Origin: CAYFLR01 sp964343805
GTDB lineage: Bacteria; Bdellovibrionota_B; Oligoflexia; CAYFLR01
Length of the DNA stretch: 53,676 nucleotides
NCBI GenBank assembly: GCA_964343805.1
Contig: CAYFLR010000042.1
Location: 1 to 53,676, forward strand
Direction: 5' to 3'
The position numbers were made by a program, and so were the translations under genes. Every line of letters begins with the position of its first letter. Position 1 is the stretch's first letter. The notes beneath the pieces were generated by a model. The model ran no database searches. It had not been told where the DNA came from and worked only from the letters and a program-made list of their open reading frames with translations. Below, piece after piece: positions 8,022 through 17,679 of the stretch.

Positions 8022-9731
8022 CTAAATCACCTCATTGTGCTTTTCGATGATGGATTGATCGTTGGATAGAATCTGTTTGTAGGCCTGCTCAACTCTTGAT
8101 TCTGCCAAGTTAAGAAAAATATCGGTGACTGCCTTTTTGCGATCAGCATGGGTGGCATCACGACAAAGTAGGTAACTAATCACCGTATCCGCTGCCATTT
8201 CTACCAACCGACGAGAGTGATAGTTTTGGTAGACTTTATCATTTTTTTCTTTGATATGATCCATGGCTTGTTGCAGTCGGCTGCGTAAACTTCTCGCTCT
8301 TTCGAAAAGTTCGTCTACGGCAGAAAGGTCATGGTCATTTTCAAAGTCGTTCAGATAGTTAAAAACGATGCCAGTAGTTACACCGGAAATAGCTGCTACT
8401 ACTTGGAGCTGAGTGGTCCCTTCATAGATATTGGTGATGCGCACATCACGATAGTGCCGCTCCACATTAAAATCGGTAGTAAAGCCCACTCCTCCATGCA
8501 CCTGAATACCATCGTAGCAAACCTTATTAGCGGTTTCGGTAACAAAGGCTTTGGTGAGAGGTGTAAAAAATCCAGCGAGCCGAGTGTAAGCTTTTACATC
8601 CGCTCGAAGTTCTTTAGTGGGCTCGGCGGTTGCTTCTAGCTTTTCTTCAGAACCCTCTTTCAAGTCAACCATGCGAGAGGTCTCATAAAGAAGGGTTCGC
8701 ATAGCTTCAATGGACACCTTCATTTGAGTCAGCATTTCGTAGACGGGAGAAAACTCGACAATCTTCTGCTTGGATTGAATGCGTTCTTCGGCATATTTCC
8801 TGGATTCCAGGTAAGCGGCTTCTGCGATTCCCAGAGCTTGAGCAGATACTGCTAACCTTGCTCCATTCATCAGAGACATGGTGTATTTAATGAGACCAAA
8901 TTTACGTTTTCCGAGGAGGGATGCGGGTGCATTGTTGAATTGCAGTTCGCAAGTGGGTGATCCATGGATACCGAGTTTTTCTTCAATACGACGGATTTTC
9001 ATATGATCATCACGTTCGTAAATAAAGAGAGATATCCCCTTTCCTCCGGTTGTGCCTTCTTCCGAACGTGCCATCACTAAAGAAATATCAGCGCAGCCAT
9101 TGGTGATAAATCGTTTGACGCCATTAAGGTGCCATTTGCCATCTTCACTTTCGGTGGCTTTTAATCTCACTGCCTGCAGGTCACTACCTGCATCGGGTTC
9201 AGTCAAAGCCATAGAGCCAGTAACATCCCCTTTGGAAAAGCGAGCGAGGTATTTCTCTTTTTGTTCCTCAGATCCATATTTTAAAATGGTGTCTGCAATT
9301 TCTTGCAAACCAAAAATATTCATCAAAGAGGCGTCAGCTCGAGAGATGATTTCCGTGGCAATACTGTAAACAATTTTTGGCATGTTAATGCCATCGTATT
9401 TCCGAGGGAGAGTAAAACCAAGTAGATCAGCCTGCTTTAGACGGTTGATGGCATTTTGTGTCCCTCTTGCATAGGTCACCTCACCATCTTTAAACTGAGC
9501 GCCTACTTTATCCACATCTTCAGCACTTGGAAAAACATGCTCTCCAGCAATATCTCCAACGACGCTCAGCACTTGCTTGTAGTTATCCACCGCGTCTTCT
9601 AAATCGGCGGGAGCTTCTGGGTGATTATCTTCATTATTAAAATCATCTTCTTTTAAGGCAACAATCTTTGAAAAGTCAAGATGCTCCATATGAAAACGAA
9701 TATCATCATTGTCTTGATAAAAATTCGCCAT
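8022..9731 (-). CDS. Acyl-CoA dehydrogenase
   Basis: 569 residues, in the range of the long acyl-CoA dehydrogenases that carry an extra C-terminal helical domain. It oxidises acyl-CoA to trans-2-enoyl-CoA using FAD and passes electrons to ETF. Diagnostic motifs are seen: ALTEPDAGSD (flavin/substrate signature), KRFITNG, IHGSPTCELQFNNAPA, GVGFTTDFNVERHYRD and NIYEGTTQLQ, the Glu of IYEGT being the usual catalytic base position. The start has AGGAG before the ATG. It is the last gene of a minus-strand operon after etfB and etfA (20-base gap to etfA), which supplies its electron acceptor. Chain-length specificity cannot be read from sequence. Confidence 0.92.
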   Translation of the reverse strand: MANFYQDNDDIRFHMEHLDFSKIVALKEDDFNNEDNHPEAPADLEDAVDNYKQVLSVVGDIAGEHVFPSAEDVDKVGAQFKDGEVTYARGTQNAINRLKQADLLGFTLPRKYDGINMPKIVYSIATEIISRADASLMNIFGLQEIADTILKYGSEEQKEKYLARFSKGDVTGSMALTEPDAGSDLQAVRLKATESEDGKWHLNGVKRFITNGCADISLVMARSEEGTTGGKGISLFIYERDDHMKIRRIEEKLGIHGSPTCELQFNNAPASLLGKRKFGLIKYTMSLMNGARLAVSAQALGIAEAAYLESRKYAEERIQSKQKIVEFSPVYEMLTQMKVSIEAMRTLLYETSRMVDLKEGSEEKLEATAEPTKELRADVKAYTRLAGFFTPLTKAFVTETANKVCYDGIQVHGGVGFTTDFNVERHYRDVRITNIYEGTTQLQVVAAISGVTTGIVFNYLNDFENDHDLSAVDELFERARSLRSRLQQAMDHIKEKNDKVYQNYHSRRLVEMAADTVISYLLCRDATHADRKKAVTDIFLNLAESRVEQAYKQILSNDQSIIEKHNEVI

Positions 9732-9751
9732 GGTCTCGCTCCTTTCTGGTT

Positions 9752-10770
9752 TTATTTTTCTTGATAGGCTTGAATCATTTGCGGGATGACTTTGCGAGCA
9801 TCCCCTACAATTCCATAGTGGGCTATTTGAAAAATGGGTGCATCAGGATCGGTGTTAATCGCAATAATTCTTTTGGCATCCGAAATTCCGGCACTGTGTT
9901 GAATCTGTCCTGAAATGCCCACTGCAATATATAAATTAGGACGAACAGTGACTCCTGTTTGTCCAATTTGTCTCTCTTTTTCCACTACTCCCATATCCAC
10001 TACCGGGCGTGAGGCCGCTATCTCCGCATTTAAAGCAGTTGCCAGCGATTTGACCAGCTCAAAGGTGTCAGGATCACAGGCACCCATTCCCGCTCCAATA
10101 ATGATAGGAGCTGCCTTTAAATTGACGGTCTGAGCTTGCTTGATAACCTCGATGACTTCCGTTGGAAAGTCTTCTTTGGGAAGATCACATGGTTCTGAAA
10201 TAATTTCTGCTGAGAGCGAAGAGTCTGGCTCATGAAGCTTCATCACTCCTTCGCGTACTGTGGCCATAGAGGGATGGCTTTCAGGGGAAACGATCGTTGC
10301 AATAATATTCCCTCCAAATGCGGGTCTAATTTGCAAGAGGGAATCTTGGTATTCCACGCCCTTATATTTAAACTCACCAATTTGNNNNNNNNNNGTTCGG
10401 TACAATCTGCGGTAAGTCCACATCGCAAAGAGGAAGCCACTCTCGGTGCCATATCTCTTCCATTGACCGTAGCACCAAAAAGTACAATTTGAGGGTCATA
10501 TTTTTTAATGGTGTTCACGACAGTTTTAGAATAAGGAACCGAGGTAAAATGTTTGTATTTAATATCTTCATAGAGATAGACTTTTTTACAACCATAGTGG
10601 CCGAGCTTGGTTATTTCTTCTTTGATTTGGTGTCCCATAGCTACGGCAGTGAGAGGGACTTTCAGCTGATCGGCAAGCTCCTTCCCTTTGCAGACTAACT
10701 CGAGACTGACATCCGCTATTTGACCATCTCTGGTTTCAATATAAACCATTACTTCATTCGTTTTTGCCAC
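9752..10770 (-). CDS. etfA: Electron transfer flavoprotein alpha subunit, interrupted by assembly gap
   Basis: The alpha subunit of ETF binds FAD and carries electrons from acyl-CoA dehydrogenases to the quinone pool. The N-terminal part (VMVYIETRDGQIADVSLEL, GRDMAPRVASSLRCGLTADCT) and C-terminal part (RPAFGGN, GQTGVTVRPNLYIAVGISG, HYGIVGD) are on either side of 10 N and in different frames as written. If the true gap is 2 bases the frame closes as ...DCTE-L-QIGEF..., as expected for the family, so this is one intact gene, not a pseudogene. The GTG at 10770 is chosen as start because TAAGGGGG, formed by the etfB stop, is a well-placed ribosome-binding site; the ATG at 10800 would overlap etfB. 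Confidence 0.9.
10385..10394. other. Assembly gap, 10 N, inside etfA
   Basis: Ten N that break the etfA frame. Conserved flanking sequence implies that about 2 bases are really missing. Confidence 0.95.
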
Positions 10771-10780
10771 AATTGCCCCC

Positions 10781-11671
10781 TTACCCGATAATATGTTCAT
10801 CTAGAAGGTTCTTCACAAGCTGTCCAATATCTTCTTTGGTGTTGGGGATGTTTTGCACCTCTTTAGCTTGTAAAACAACATTTTCTATCCCCTTCACTTT
10901 GGTGGGGGATCCACCTAAACCGCATTTAGCCATATCTGCTTGAATGCTATCTAAATGCCATTCTCTAATGTAAGGAACTCCATCCTCTTGGTAAAGTTGA
11001 CCACAAGGAGAGACCTCTCCTTCGGCTTCTACTTTTTTGGTAATCTTTTTGTATCTCATGACTTTTTTAACACTGAAGGGGCGAGGTTCGCTGGCTTCAC
11101 CTGTTACCGTCAGTAATAATGGAAAAGGAGCCTTCACAGTTTCCACACCATTGTCGATGGTTCGAGTTACGGTGATGGAGTTATCTTTATTATTACTTCC
11201 ACTATATTGAACTTTATTGACCTTATGAATACAGGTAATTTGGTTGATACCTAACTTCTCTGCCAATTGAGGCCCAACCTGGGCTGTGTCTCCATCAATG
11301 GCTTGACGACCACAAAATATCAGGTCGTATTCTTTAATTTTTTCTACCGAGCATTGAAGGGCGTATGAAGTAGCCAACGTGTCTGCCCCGGCAAATTTGG
11401 GGTCGGTCACGATAATAGCATCATCAGCTCCTCGATAGAGACATTCTTTAAGAACTTCTACCGCCTTAGGAGGACCCATAGTAATAACTGTTACCGTTCC
11501 TCCTAGTTCATCTTTTATTTTAAGAGCCTCTTCAAGGGCATTCAAATCCTCTGGATTAAAAATAGTGGGAAGTGCAGCTCTATTGACAGTACCATCAGCT
11601 TTCATTGCATCACCGGTTACGTTCATAGTGTCAGGCACCTGTTTTACTGCTACGATCATTCGGGGACCCAT
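10781..11671 (-). CDS. etfB: Electron transfer flavoprotein beta subunit
   Basis: 296 residues, a little longer than the usual 250-260 because of an extended C-terminal half. ETF-beta binds AMP and completes the ETF heterodimer. Family features: N-terminal MIVAVKQVPDT, NPEDLNALEEALKIKDELGG, VITMGPPKA, CLYRGADDAIIVTD, FCGRQAIDGDTAQVGPQLAE and LLLTVTGEASEPRP. The ATG is preceded by GAGGAGGT at 7 bases, which fixes the start. First gene of the etfB-etfA-acyl-CoA dehydrogenase operon; its TAA contributes to the etfA ribosome-binding site, so translation is probably coupled. Confidence 0.93.
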   Translation of the reverse strand: MGPRMIVAVKQVPDTMNVTGDAMKADGTVNRAALPTIFNPEDLNALEEALKIKDELGGTVTVITMGPPKAVEVLKECLYRGADDAIIVTDPKFAGADTLATSYALQCSVEKIKEYDLIFCGRQAIDGDTAQVGPQLAEKLGINQITCIHKVNKVQYSGSNNKDNSITVTRTIDNGVETVKAPFPLLLTVTGEASEPRPFSVKKVMRYKKITKKVEAEGEVSPCGQLYQEDGVPYIREWHLDSIQADMAKCGLGGSPTKVKGIENVVLQAKEVQNIPNTKEDIGQLVKNLLDEHIIG

Positions 11672-11835
11672 CTTCTTACCTCCTCAAACACTTTTCTAAC
11701 CGTTTCATATCATTTGGCATGCAATGTCCTATCAAAAACCATCATAGGATACAAGTACTATATCCGTTTAAAGCGCTCATAACCGGAGATCACAAAAATT
11801 AAAATTACTACCCCCGTGATACAAAACTTGTTAAG

Positions 11836-12141
11836 ATGGCTTTTATGGAAAGAAAAAGAACCATACGTCAGCAGATCAAAGATCTTCTTCTAGAGAGTGA
11901 ATGCTCCATCAGAGAACTTTCACAAGTAGTGGGTATCTCCGAGAAAGAGGTTATTCCTCATTTAGAACAAATTAAAATAAGTTTTAAAAAACAGAAGCGG
12001 TTTCAAATAATTCCAGCTATTTGTCGTCAATGTGGGTTTGTTTTTGAAGGACGACAAAAGATAAAAAAACCAAGTAAGTGTCCAGAATGTCGGAGAAACT
12101 ATATTGAATCACCCCGCTATAAAATAGAAGAAGAAAAATGA
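11836..12141 (+). CDS. Small HTH plus zinc-ribbon putative transcriptional regulator (COG3357-like)
   Basis: 101 residues. Residues 10-50 form a winged-helix-like HTH (IRQQIKDLLLESECSIRELSQVVGIS), and 62-92 a zinc ribbon with two Cys pairs (CRQCGFVF and CPECRR). This order is that of COG3357 predicted regulators known from archaea and some proteobacteria. A second ATG at 11845 is an alternative start; neither has a strong Shine-Dalgarno. The stop overlaps the next start by 4 bases, so it is coupled to the GIY-YIG gene. Divergent from etfB, and so a possible regulator of that operon, but this is only positional. Confidence 0.7.
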   Translation: MAFMERKRTIRQQIKDLLLESECSIRELSQVVGISEKEVIPHLEQIKISFKKQKRFQIIPAICRQCGFVFEGRQKIKKPSKCPECRRNYIESPRYKIEEEK

Positions 12142-12386
12142 ATTATATCGTTTACATTTTGGAGTGCCGAGATCAAAGTCTCTACACTGGTATCACTAAC
12201 AATTTAGAGGAGCGCTTGGCCACTCATAGCAAAGGGAAAGGGTCTAAATATGTTCGTTCTCGCCTGCCTTTTCGCTGTGTCTACCAAGAAGCCTGTCCCG
12301 ATAAAAAGACCGCTCTTCAAAGGGAGTGGGCAATAAAAAAAATGAAAAGAGAAGATAAGCTGGCTCTTATAACTACTTCGCTTTAG
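12138..12386 (+). CDS. GIY-YIG domain protein, YhbQ-like
   Basis: 82 residues, the usual size of stand-alone GIY-YIG proteins of the YhbQ/UPF0213 group. The nuclease signature is clear: YIVYILECRDQSLYTGITNNLEERLATH, with the Arg of LEERL and the Glu in QREWAIKKMKR. Members are thought to be structure-specific DNA nucleases, though the cellular role is poorly known. It starts inside the previous stop codon (ATGA). Its 3' end overlaps the converging glycosyltransferase by 14 bases. Confidence 0.88.
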   Translation: MNYIVYILECRDQSLYTGITNNLEERLATHSKGKGSKYVRSRLPFRCVYQEACPDKKTALQREWAIKKMKREDKLALITTSL

Positions 12387-13542
12387 CAATATAATTCATC
12401 AGTTGTTCGGCACGAGCTTCCCAAGTATACCCTTGTAATACTGTTTTACGAGCTGCTTGACCTATTTGCTTTCTCAGTGCTTGGTTTTTTATCAGGTTAG
12501 ATATGCATTCTGCATAATCCGCGGGATCATTTGTCACAAACATGTTTTCACCATGCGTGTATTTGAGTCCGCGAGAACCTAAAGAAGTGGAAACCACTGG
12601 CTTTTCCATGGCCCAAGCTTCTAGAACTTTATTTTTTATCCCTGATCCAACTACCATGGGGGCAATGGCCACCCAGGCATCTGCAATATAAGTCCTTAAG
12701 TCGGGAACTTCACCGGTCACTTTGATTTGCGGATACTCTTCTTCCAGTTCTCTGACCTGCATGGTGGGTTTCCGGCCTACAATCCAAAACTCTGCCCGGG
12801 GATGTTTTTTTAAAACGATCGGCCATATATTTTGAGCAAAGTAGATTACGGCCGCCACATTGGCGAAAAAATCCATTTTTCCGGTAAAAATCACAATGGG
12901 AGCTTTTCCCTCTGTGCCTGGAGAAAAGAATTTTATATCCACTCCATTAGGGAGCGTTTGGATTTTCTTATGTTTGGAATAAGCTTTTAGAGACGATGAA
13001 TCTTCATTGGTTACCGTCAGGAGCATATCAACTTTTGGCGAAAATCGTCTTGAATGATAATAGACTTTGATAATCTCTTTCCAATGGGAGAGCTTTCTCC
13101 AAAAGCTATAGTTTTGCTGTAAATAAGGACCCATAGGATCATCCACTACATGGTTCATGGTCACAGTATTATCAATGCTCTGTAAATAAGAGGCTGCTTC
13201 CAAATGAAAGCCGATGATCCCATCAAATTGATGATTTTTGTGAGCCCAGTTGATGTTTTGAATGTGATTTACGGTTTGGGGATGAGAAGGTAAAAAGCGG
13301 CGATCTAAAAGGGAAAGGGAGGGATGGTACTCCTTTGAAGGGGAGTTAGATAACAATGGATTGGTCAAAAAAACATTTGGGTGGTGCCTTTTTACAATAT
13401 CTTCATCTTCTTTGTTCCAGCTTTCAATATAGATCCAGATTTCATTTTTTAAGCTTAAAGCTTTTATCAGCTGGTTGTGAATCAGGGTGAATCCATCATC
13501 CATTTCAACCGGGTTTTTAGGTACACAAAGTAACAATTTCAT
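12373..13542 (-). CDS. Glycosyltransferase, GT4 type, similar to PEP-CTERM/EpsH1-associated sugar transferases
   Basis: 389 residues with a GT-B layout. The C-terminal nucleotide-sugar domain shows LPNGVDIKFFSP, VIFTGKMDFFANVAAVIYFA, FWIVGRKP, VTGEVPDLRTYIADAWVAIAPMV and GIKNKVLEAWAMEKPVVST, the last with the E-x7-E-like region of retaining GT4 enzymes. The arrangement closely follows sugar transferases of exosortase-linked EPS systems (TIGR03087 pattern), as I recall that family. It would add a sugar to the growing repeat unit at the cytoplasmic face. It lies at the edge of the EPS locus, divergent from the flippase gene. Specific sugar unknown. Confidence 0.85.
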   Translation of the reverse strand: MKLLLCVPKNPVEMDDGFTLIHNQLIKALSLKNEIWIYIESWNKEDEDIVKRHHPNVFLTNPLLSNSPSKEYHPSLSLLDRRFLPSHPQTVNHIQNINWAHKNHQFDGIIGFHLEAASYLQSIDNTVTMNHVVDDPMGPYLQQNYSFWRKLSHWKEIIKVYYHSRRFSPKVDMLLTVTNEDSSSLKAYSKHKKIQTLPNGVDIKFFSPGTEGKAPIVIFTGKMDFFANVAAVIYFAQNIWPIVLKKHPRAEFWIVGRKPTMQVRELEEEYPQIKVTGEVPDLRTYIADAWVAIAPMVVGSGIKNKVLEAWAMEKPVVSTSLGSRGLKYTHGENMFVTNDPADYAECISNLIKNQALRKQIGQAARKTVLQGYTWEARAEQLMNYIAKAK

Positions 13543-13641
13543 TCCAACTCCTATCCCCTAATTTTAGCATAATGCCTAGAAAAGAATAACAAAATGTCAT
13601 AAAATAGGAACTCATATTAACCCGAACCCCCATCAATAGCT

Positions 13642-15090
13642 GTGACTGAAAAAAGCGATAAACAAAATCAATCCCACTGGGCCTTAACGGTTCTTACTTC
13701 ATTTACCGCCCTCTTAAATATGATGGTGCCTATTGTTCTGGTGAGAGTTCTAACTAAAGAGGATATTGGCCTTTATAAAATATTTTTTCTCTATCTAATG
13801 GTAGGCCCTTGGAAGTCTTTTGGGGGGAGTATATATAATGGTCTCTACTTTTGGATGGGAGGTTCTAAGGAAGCTTTGCAGTTAGTGAGGCAAGCCTGGA
13901 CTATTTTGATGTGCTGGACTCTGGTGTTGGTGGTTCCGGCCTTTTTATTTAGTGAAGAAATTGCGAGATTGGCTGGCTATGAATATCGCTTTACTCTGCT
14001 TTTCATCATCTGTGCCTCCATCAATTTAACCTCCCAATGCTATGAAAATGTTTCGGTGGCTGATGGCAGAGTGATGCGCGGTGCCGTCTTCTCTGCTGGC
14101 TTTCAGTTGTTAAGGATGATGGCCTTTATCTCTACGGTTTTTATCTTCAGAAAGCTCGATGTGATTTTTATCTCCTATGCTGTGGTTACAGCGGGTGAAG
14201 TCATTCTGGGTACCATTTTAGGATATAAACAGGGTTATTATCGAATCATTTGGCAGCCTAAACTCATCAAAGAAATTCTTAAATATTCTCTTCCTTTGGT
14301 TGTTGGTTTTACTATATCAGCTATTGCTACTTCAGCGGACCAAATCATTCTTTCCAAATATTTGACCCATGCCGATTTTGCAGTTTATGCGGTGGGCTGT
14401 CTGGCTATTCCCCCTCTGATTATATTGGAGTCTTCCGTGACACGGGTGGTTATTCCCAAAATAGCTAAGGTGTTAGGGGATGATAAATTTGAAGATGCCA
14501 GACATCTCTATCATAATGCGGTGCGTGATATTTCTCTTTTAACCGTGCCGGTCGTGGTGGGGATGATCTTTTTTGCCGAACCCATCATTCTGATTCTTTT
14601 TTCTGAAAAGTATGTGGATTCCATCCCGATTTTAAGACTTTTTGCTCTCTCCTACCTCATTCATGTGATGCCCTACGATGTGGTTCCGAGAGCTCAGGGA
14701 AATAGCATTTGGATTATGCAGGCCAGCATCTTTTTTACGGTGACGGCTCTTGGGTTTGCCTTTTTAGGGGCCAAATATGGCGGACCTACCGGGGCTCTGA
14801 TTGGCATTTTAATCAATGAAACTTTAAGAAGGTTTTATAGCCTGGCCTACCTAATGAAACATATGGGGTGGGCTTTGCTTCATTGTCTACCTTTAGAAGA
14901 TATAATTAAGTTTATGATTTTGGCCTTGATTCCGGCCTCTCTCTCGCTTCTTGCCAAAGGATGGTTTAGTAATGTGATGGTGTGGGGGATTGTAAGTGGC
15001 GTCTTCTGTTGGATCTTTTATTTAGGTCTTATTTTTCCACACAAAATTAAAAGCATTCCCAGTTTGATTCGTTCCTACATCAGTCGTTGA
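13642..15090 (+). CDS. Wzx-type polysaccharide flippase (MATE/MOP superfamily)
   Basis: 482 residues with about 12-14 hydrophobic segments, the usual size and layout of Wzx/RfbX-type proteins that flip lipid-linked repeat units across the inner membrane. Typical features are the N-terminal LNMMVPIVLVRVLTKEDIGLYKIF helix and hairpin, PLVVGFTISAIATSADQIILSKYL near the centre, and the paired charged loops. The start is a GTG with no obvious Shine-Dalgarno, so its exact position is uncertain. Flanked by two converging or diverging GT4 genes, consistent with a Wzx/Wzy pathway together with the ligase at 18335. Confidence 0.85.
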   Translation: MTEKSDKQNQSHWALTVLTSFTALLNMMVPIVLVRVLTKEDIGLYKIFFLYLMVGPWKSFGGSIYNGLYFWMGGSKEALQLVRQAWTILMCWTLVLVVPAFLFSEEIARLAGYEYRFTLLFIICASINLTSQCYENVSVADGRVMRGAVFSAGFQLLRMMAFISTVFIFRKLDVIFISYAVVTAGEVILGTILGYKQGYYRIIWQPKLIKEILKYSLPLVVGFTISAIATSADQIILSKYLTHADFAVYAVGCLAIPPLIILESSVTRVVIPKIAKVLGDDKFEDARHLYHNAVRDISLLTVPVVVGMIFFAEPIILILFSEKYVDSIPILRLFALSYLIHVMPYDVVPRAQGNSIWIMQASIFFTVTALGFAFLGAKYGGPTGALIGILINETLRRFYSLAYLMKHMGWALLHCLPLEDIIKFMILALIPASLSLLAKGWFSNVMVWGIVSGVFCWIFYLGLIFPHKIKSIPSLIRSYISR

Positions 15091-16181
15091 TAGATCTCTT
15101 CATACTTTCTGGCCATATTTTCCACCGAGTAGGTCTTTTGCATCTTTTTGCGGGCTTTCATGGCCATTTCCCTAGTGGAATCTTGATTGGCTAAGAGTTT
15201 TTGGACCGTTTCCGCTAAAATGGAAGCATCTTTGGTGGGAAAAAGAGCAGCCAATTCTGTGGCATTATCCTTGGTGCACGCTAAAGATTGATGTCCTTCA
15301 ATATGAGAAAGAATACAAGGGAGGGCAGCTCCCATTGCTTCAATAACTGATAGTGGTAGCCCCTCGTGGAGTGAAGCACTGATAAAGAGGTCTGCTCCTT
15401 GCAAGTAAGGAACCACGTTATCCACTCCTCCTAGAAAATGAACTCGATTGTCCTTATCTAGCTCCTTAAGTTTTTGATAATATTCGGGTTCATCCTTAGG
15501 ACCGGCAACAATTAATACCGCATCTGGACTTTGATAAAGAGCTTGAACGATGGTGGCTATGTTTTTTAAGGGAATCACTCGGGCAACGGCTAACCACAAA
15601 ACTTTATTGGATGAAATGTTGAGTTGTTGAGTGAGCTGCGATCGAGCTTCGGGGTTAATATCTGCAATTTTAACCCCATTGGTGATAAGGGTGATTTTGC
15701 TCTCATTTAATTTAAGAGTATTAATATAGTAATCATTAACCGCTTGACTCACTCCTACAATATGATCGCATACTTTGGTGGCTATATATTCGAAGTATTT
15801 GTATCTATTAGATTTTTCTAGATGGCTGAGACCATGGGTGGTATGAACTAGCTGTGGGCTTTTTTTCCAAGGGGTGATCCATCTTTTTAAACCTAGGGGG
15901 GCCACATACATGAACGCCCCTAAATCATGGCTATGAATAATATCGAAGTCATGGCCAATACCAATGACCTCCTTTATTATAGTTCGGTCATAACCTGGCT
16001 TCTTCTGTCTATCAATGATTTTGATACCTGCGGCTTCGAGTTTTGGCACTAACTCACGTCCATCGTCAAAAACATAAATGCTTACATCATGTCCTTGTTC
16101 CTTCTGATAGGTGGCTAAATAGAAGGCGACATATTCCAAGCCACCAATGCCTAAATGGGATACTAAATGAAGAATTTTCAT
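15075..16181 (-). CDS. Glycosyltransferase, GT4 family
   Basis: 368 residues. The N-terminus MKILHLVSHLGIGGLEYVAFYLA is the glycine-rich loop typical of GT4 acceptor domains; the C-terminal domain has LWLAVARVIPLKNIATIVQAL, VHFLGGVDNVVPYLQGADLFISASLHEGLPLSVIEAMGAALPCILS (E-x7-E region EGLPLSVIEA) and a final helix returning to the N-domain. It likely transfers a sugar to a lipid-linked repeat unit at the cytoplasmic side. It overlaps the end of the flippase gene by 16 bases in tail-to-tail orientation. Confidence 0.88.
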   Translation of the reverse strand: MKILHLVSHLGIGGLEYVAFYLATYQKEQGHDVSIYVFDDGRELVPKLEAAGIKIIDRQKKPGYDRTIIKEVIGIGHDFDIIHSHDLGAFMYVAPLGLKRWITPWKKSPQLVHTTHGLSHLEKSNRYKYFEYIATKVCDHIVGVSQAVNDYYINTLKLNESKITLITNGVKIADINPEARSQLTQQLNISSNKVLWLAVARVIPLKNIATIVQALYQSPDAVLIVAGPKDEPEYYQKLKELDKDNRVHFLGGVDNVVPYLQGADLFISASLHEGLPLSVIEAMGAALPCILSHIEGHQSLACTKDNATELAALFPTKDASILAETVQKLLANQDSTREMAMKARKKMQKTYSVENMARKYEEIYQRLM

Positions 16182-16295
16182 AACTTATCCATATTACATA
16201 TTCGCCTATTTGAGTAGTTAATAATTTAAGGATAAATTTAACTATTTGAAAATATATGGATAGTTGGTTATTTTTGAAAAAAATCAAAATAAGTA

Positions 16296-16324
16296 TTGAT
16301 AAAACTATTAAAATGAAGTATAAG
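16296..16324 (+). promoter_or_regulatory. Sigma-70-like promoter for the gene at 16423
   Basis: TTGATA (16296-16301), 17-base spacer, TATAAG (16319-16324). The resulting leader of about 90 bases holds a short stem (CTCTTT-ATTC-AAAGAG, 16342-16357). Confidence 0.5.
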
Positions 16325-16422
16325 GGGGTTGCCTCAAAAGCTCTTTATTCAAAGAGACTTTTAGCCGGGTTATTTAAAAAAAAGGAATTTGAACCTGATT
16401 TTATTTATTTTAGGAGTGTTTT

Positions 16423-17676
16423 ATGAAGTCTTTATTAACTCTATCAAAATTAGCAGCTGCTTTGCTGTTTAGTTTCTCCCTCGTTATTTCTGGAAATCTG
16501 ATGGCGGAAGAGTCTGAGTGCAGTGTTCCAATCTGTGATATCGACAAGAAAATCGAAGAGTTAGCTGGAAAGTCCCAAGCTTTTCGTTGGGAAGCTATAA
16601 TCAATCTTTCTGGCACTTATGAAAAAACCACCGACCTAGCTATTATAAATAATTTATTATCCTTTGGTCGTAAGCTCCGCGAAATCTGTAAAGAAGATGA
16701 TCAATACATTATTGATGGAGCAAACGGACTTATCTCTAGAAATTTAGTCAAACTCAGCATGTATGGCGAAATTAATGGAGAGCAGTTCCTCGCTAACTAT
16801 AAAGACATCACCGGCATGGGCAAGTTAAAAGAGGTCTTAGATTACTGGAGAAAAGAAATTGAAAACATTGATAATATCAAGGTTCTCGATGAATTGATGT
16901 TCTTTGCTGTTGGTGCAAAAGCCCACAGTGAGGAAAAAGAACATAAGCAATGGGTTATCGGAGCTGCTAAAGGTCTGATGCGTGTTTTAACATCTCGTAT
17001 TACAGTTTTAAGCCCTTTCCAAGAAGGTATCTATGAAATCACTTTAGATGCTGGCATCGAGGTTTACCCATTTAACAGAATCGTAGTTATTGAAACTGCT
17101 AACGATAGCGGTCTGGTTGTTCAATTTTTAGATCAGGACAATGGAATTCCTATTTACTCTTTTTACAAAGCCTCTTTTACTGACGGAAAGTACATTAAAG
17201 GAAGCTCTATCACTCAGCAAAAAGTTATCTTCTTTGATTTTGAAATTGATCGTTTAAACAAGTCTGTGACTGGTAAAATTGTTGATAGCCGTTTTGGTTT
17301 CCCCATTACTTTCTCTGGTTTTCAATCTCACTCTATCACTAAGTTCTTTGAAAATACTTTAGATAAGCCCTACACTGAAGAGCAAGTTATTGGAACTTAC
17401 GAAGGGCGTTTCGCTAATAAAGAGGGTGTTCTTAGTATTTTCAGCTATGCTCCTCATAAGTATTATGCCACTTTTAAGTCTCACGATAAAACTATCGTTA
17501 AAAACTTCTTAGGAAAATTATTTTCAGAAAAAGGCGTATTTAGCTTTATCCATTCTTCTCAAGGTAATACAATAAAATTAGTTCTTGCGTCTGGCGAAAA
17601 TAACATTTGGAACGGAACCATGTTCTCTACTCGTAATGCGGTAATGAACAGTGTTTCTTTCACTAAGACAAAGTAA
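16423..17676 (+). CDS. Exported protein of unknown function in the EPS locus
   Basis: 417 residues with a signal peptide (1-28, ending LMA) and a Cys pair soon after it (CSVPIC). The N-terminal half is helical (repeated segments such as KIEELAGKSQAFRWEAIINLSG); the C-terminal half from about 205 is beta-rich (GIYEITLDAGIEVYPF, VIGTYEGRFANKEGVLSIFSY), suggesting two domains. It has a recognisable promoter, a strong TAGGAG ribosome-binding site and frequent use of codons such as GGT, CGT and GCT, a hint of high expression. It is followed after 3 bases by an acyltransferase gene, so both form a small operon. Family not recognised. Confidence 0.7.
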   Translation: MKSLLTLSKLAAALLFSFSLVISGNLMAEESECSVPICDIDKKIEELAGKSQAFRWEAIINLSGTYEKTTDLAIINNLLSFGRKLREICKEDDQYIIDGANGLISRNLVKLSMYGEINGEQFLANYKDITGMGKLKEVLDYWRKEIENIDNIKVLDELMFFAVGAKAHSEEKEHKQWVIGAAKGLMRVLTSRITVLSPFQEGIYEITLDAGIEVYPFNRIVVIETANDSGLVVQFLDQDNGIPIYSFYKASFTDGKYIKGSSITQQKVIFFDFEIDRLNKSVTGKIVDSRFGFPITFSGFQSHSITKFFENTLDKPYTEEQVIGTYEGRFANKEGVLSIFSYAPHKYYATFKSHDKTIVKNFLGKLFSEKGVFSFIHSSQGNTIKLVLASGENNIWNGTMFSTRNAVMNSVSFTKTK

Positions 17677-17679
17677 TTA

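Noticed and set aside
8331..9369. Plus-strand frames inside the acyl-CoA dehydrogenase and etf genes
   Set aside because: They are shadows of strongly conserved minus-strand genes, with Cys/Ser-rich non-protein-like composition.
9752..10800. Apparent frameshift splitting etfA into two genes
   Set aside because: The frame change coincides exactly with 10 N. Conserved residues on both sides join cleanly with a 2-base gap, so it is an assembly artefact.
11750..11835. Sigma-70 promoters for etfB and the HTH/zinc-ribbon gene
   Set aside because: Several weak hexamer combinations fit equally well on both strands, so none could be chosen.
16338..16363. Hairpin before the gene at 16423 as a terminator or riboswitch
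   Set aside because: Stem of only 6 bp with a bulge and no T tract. It is noted only as part of the leader.
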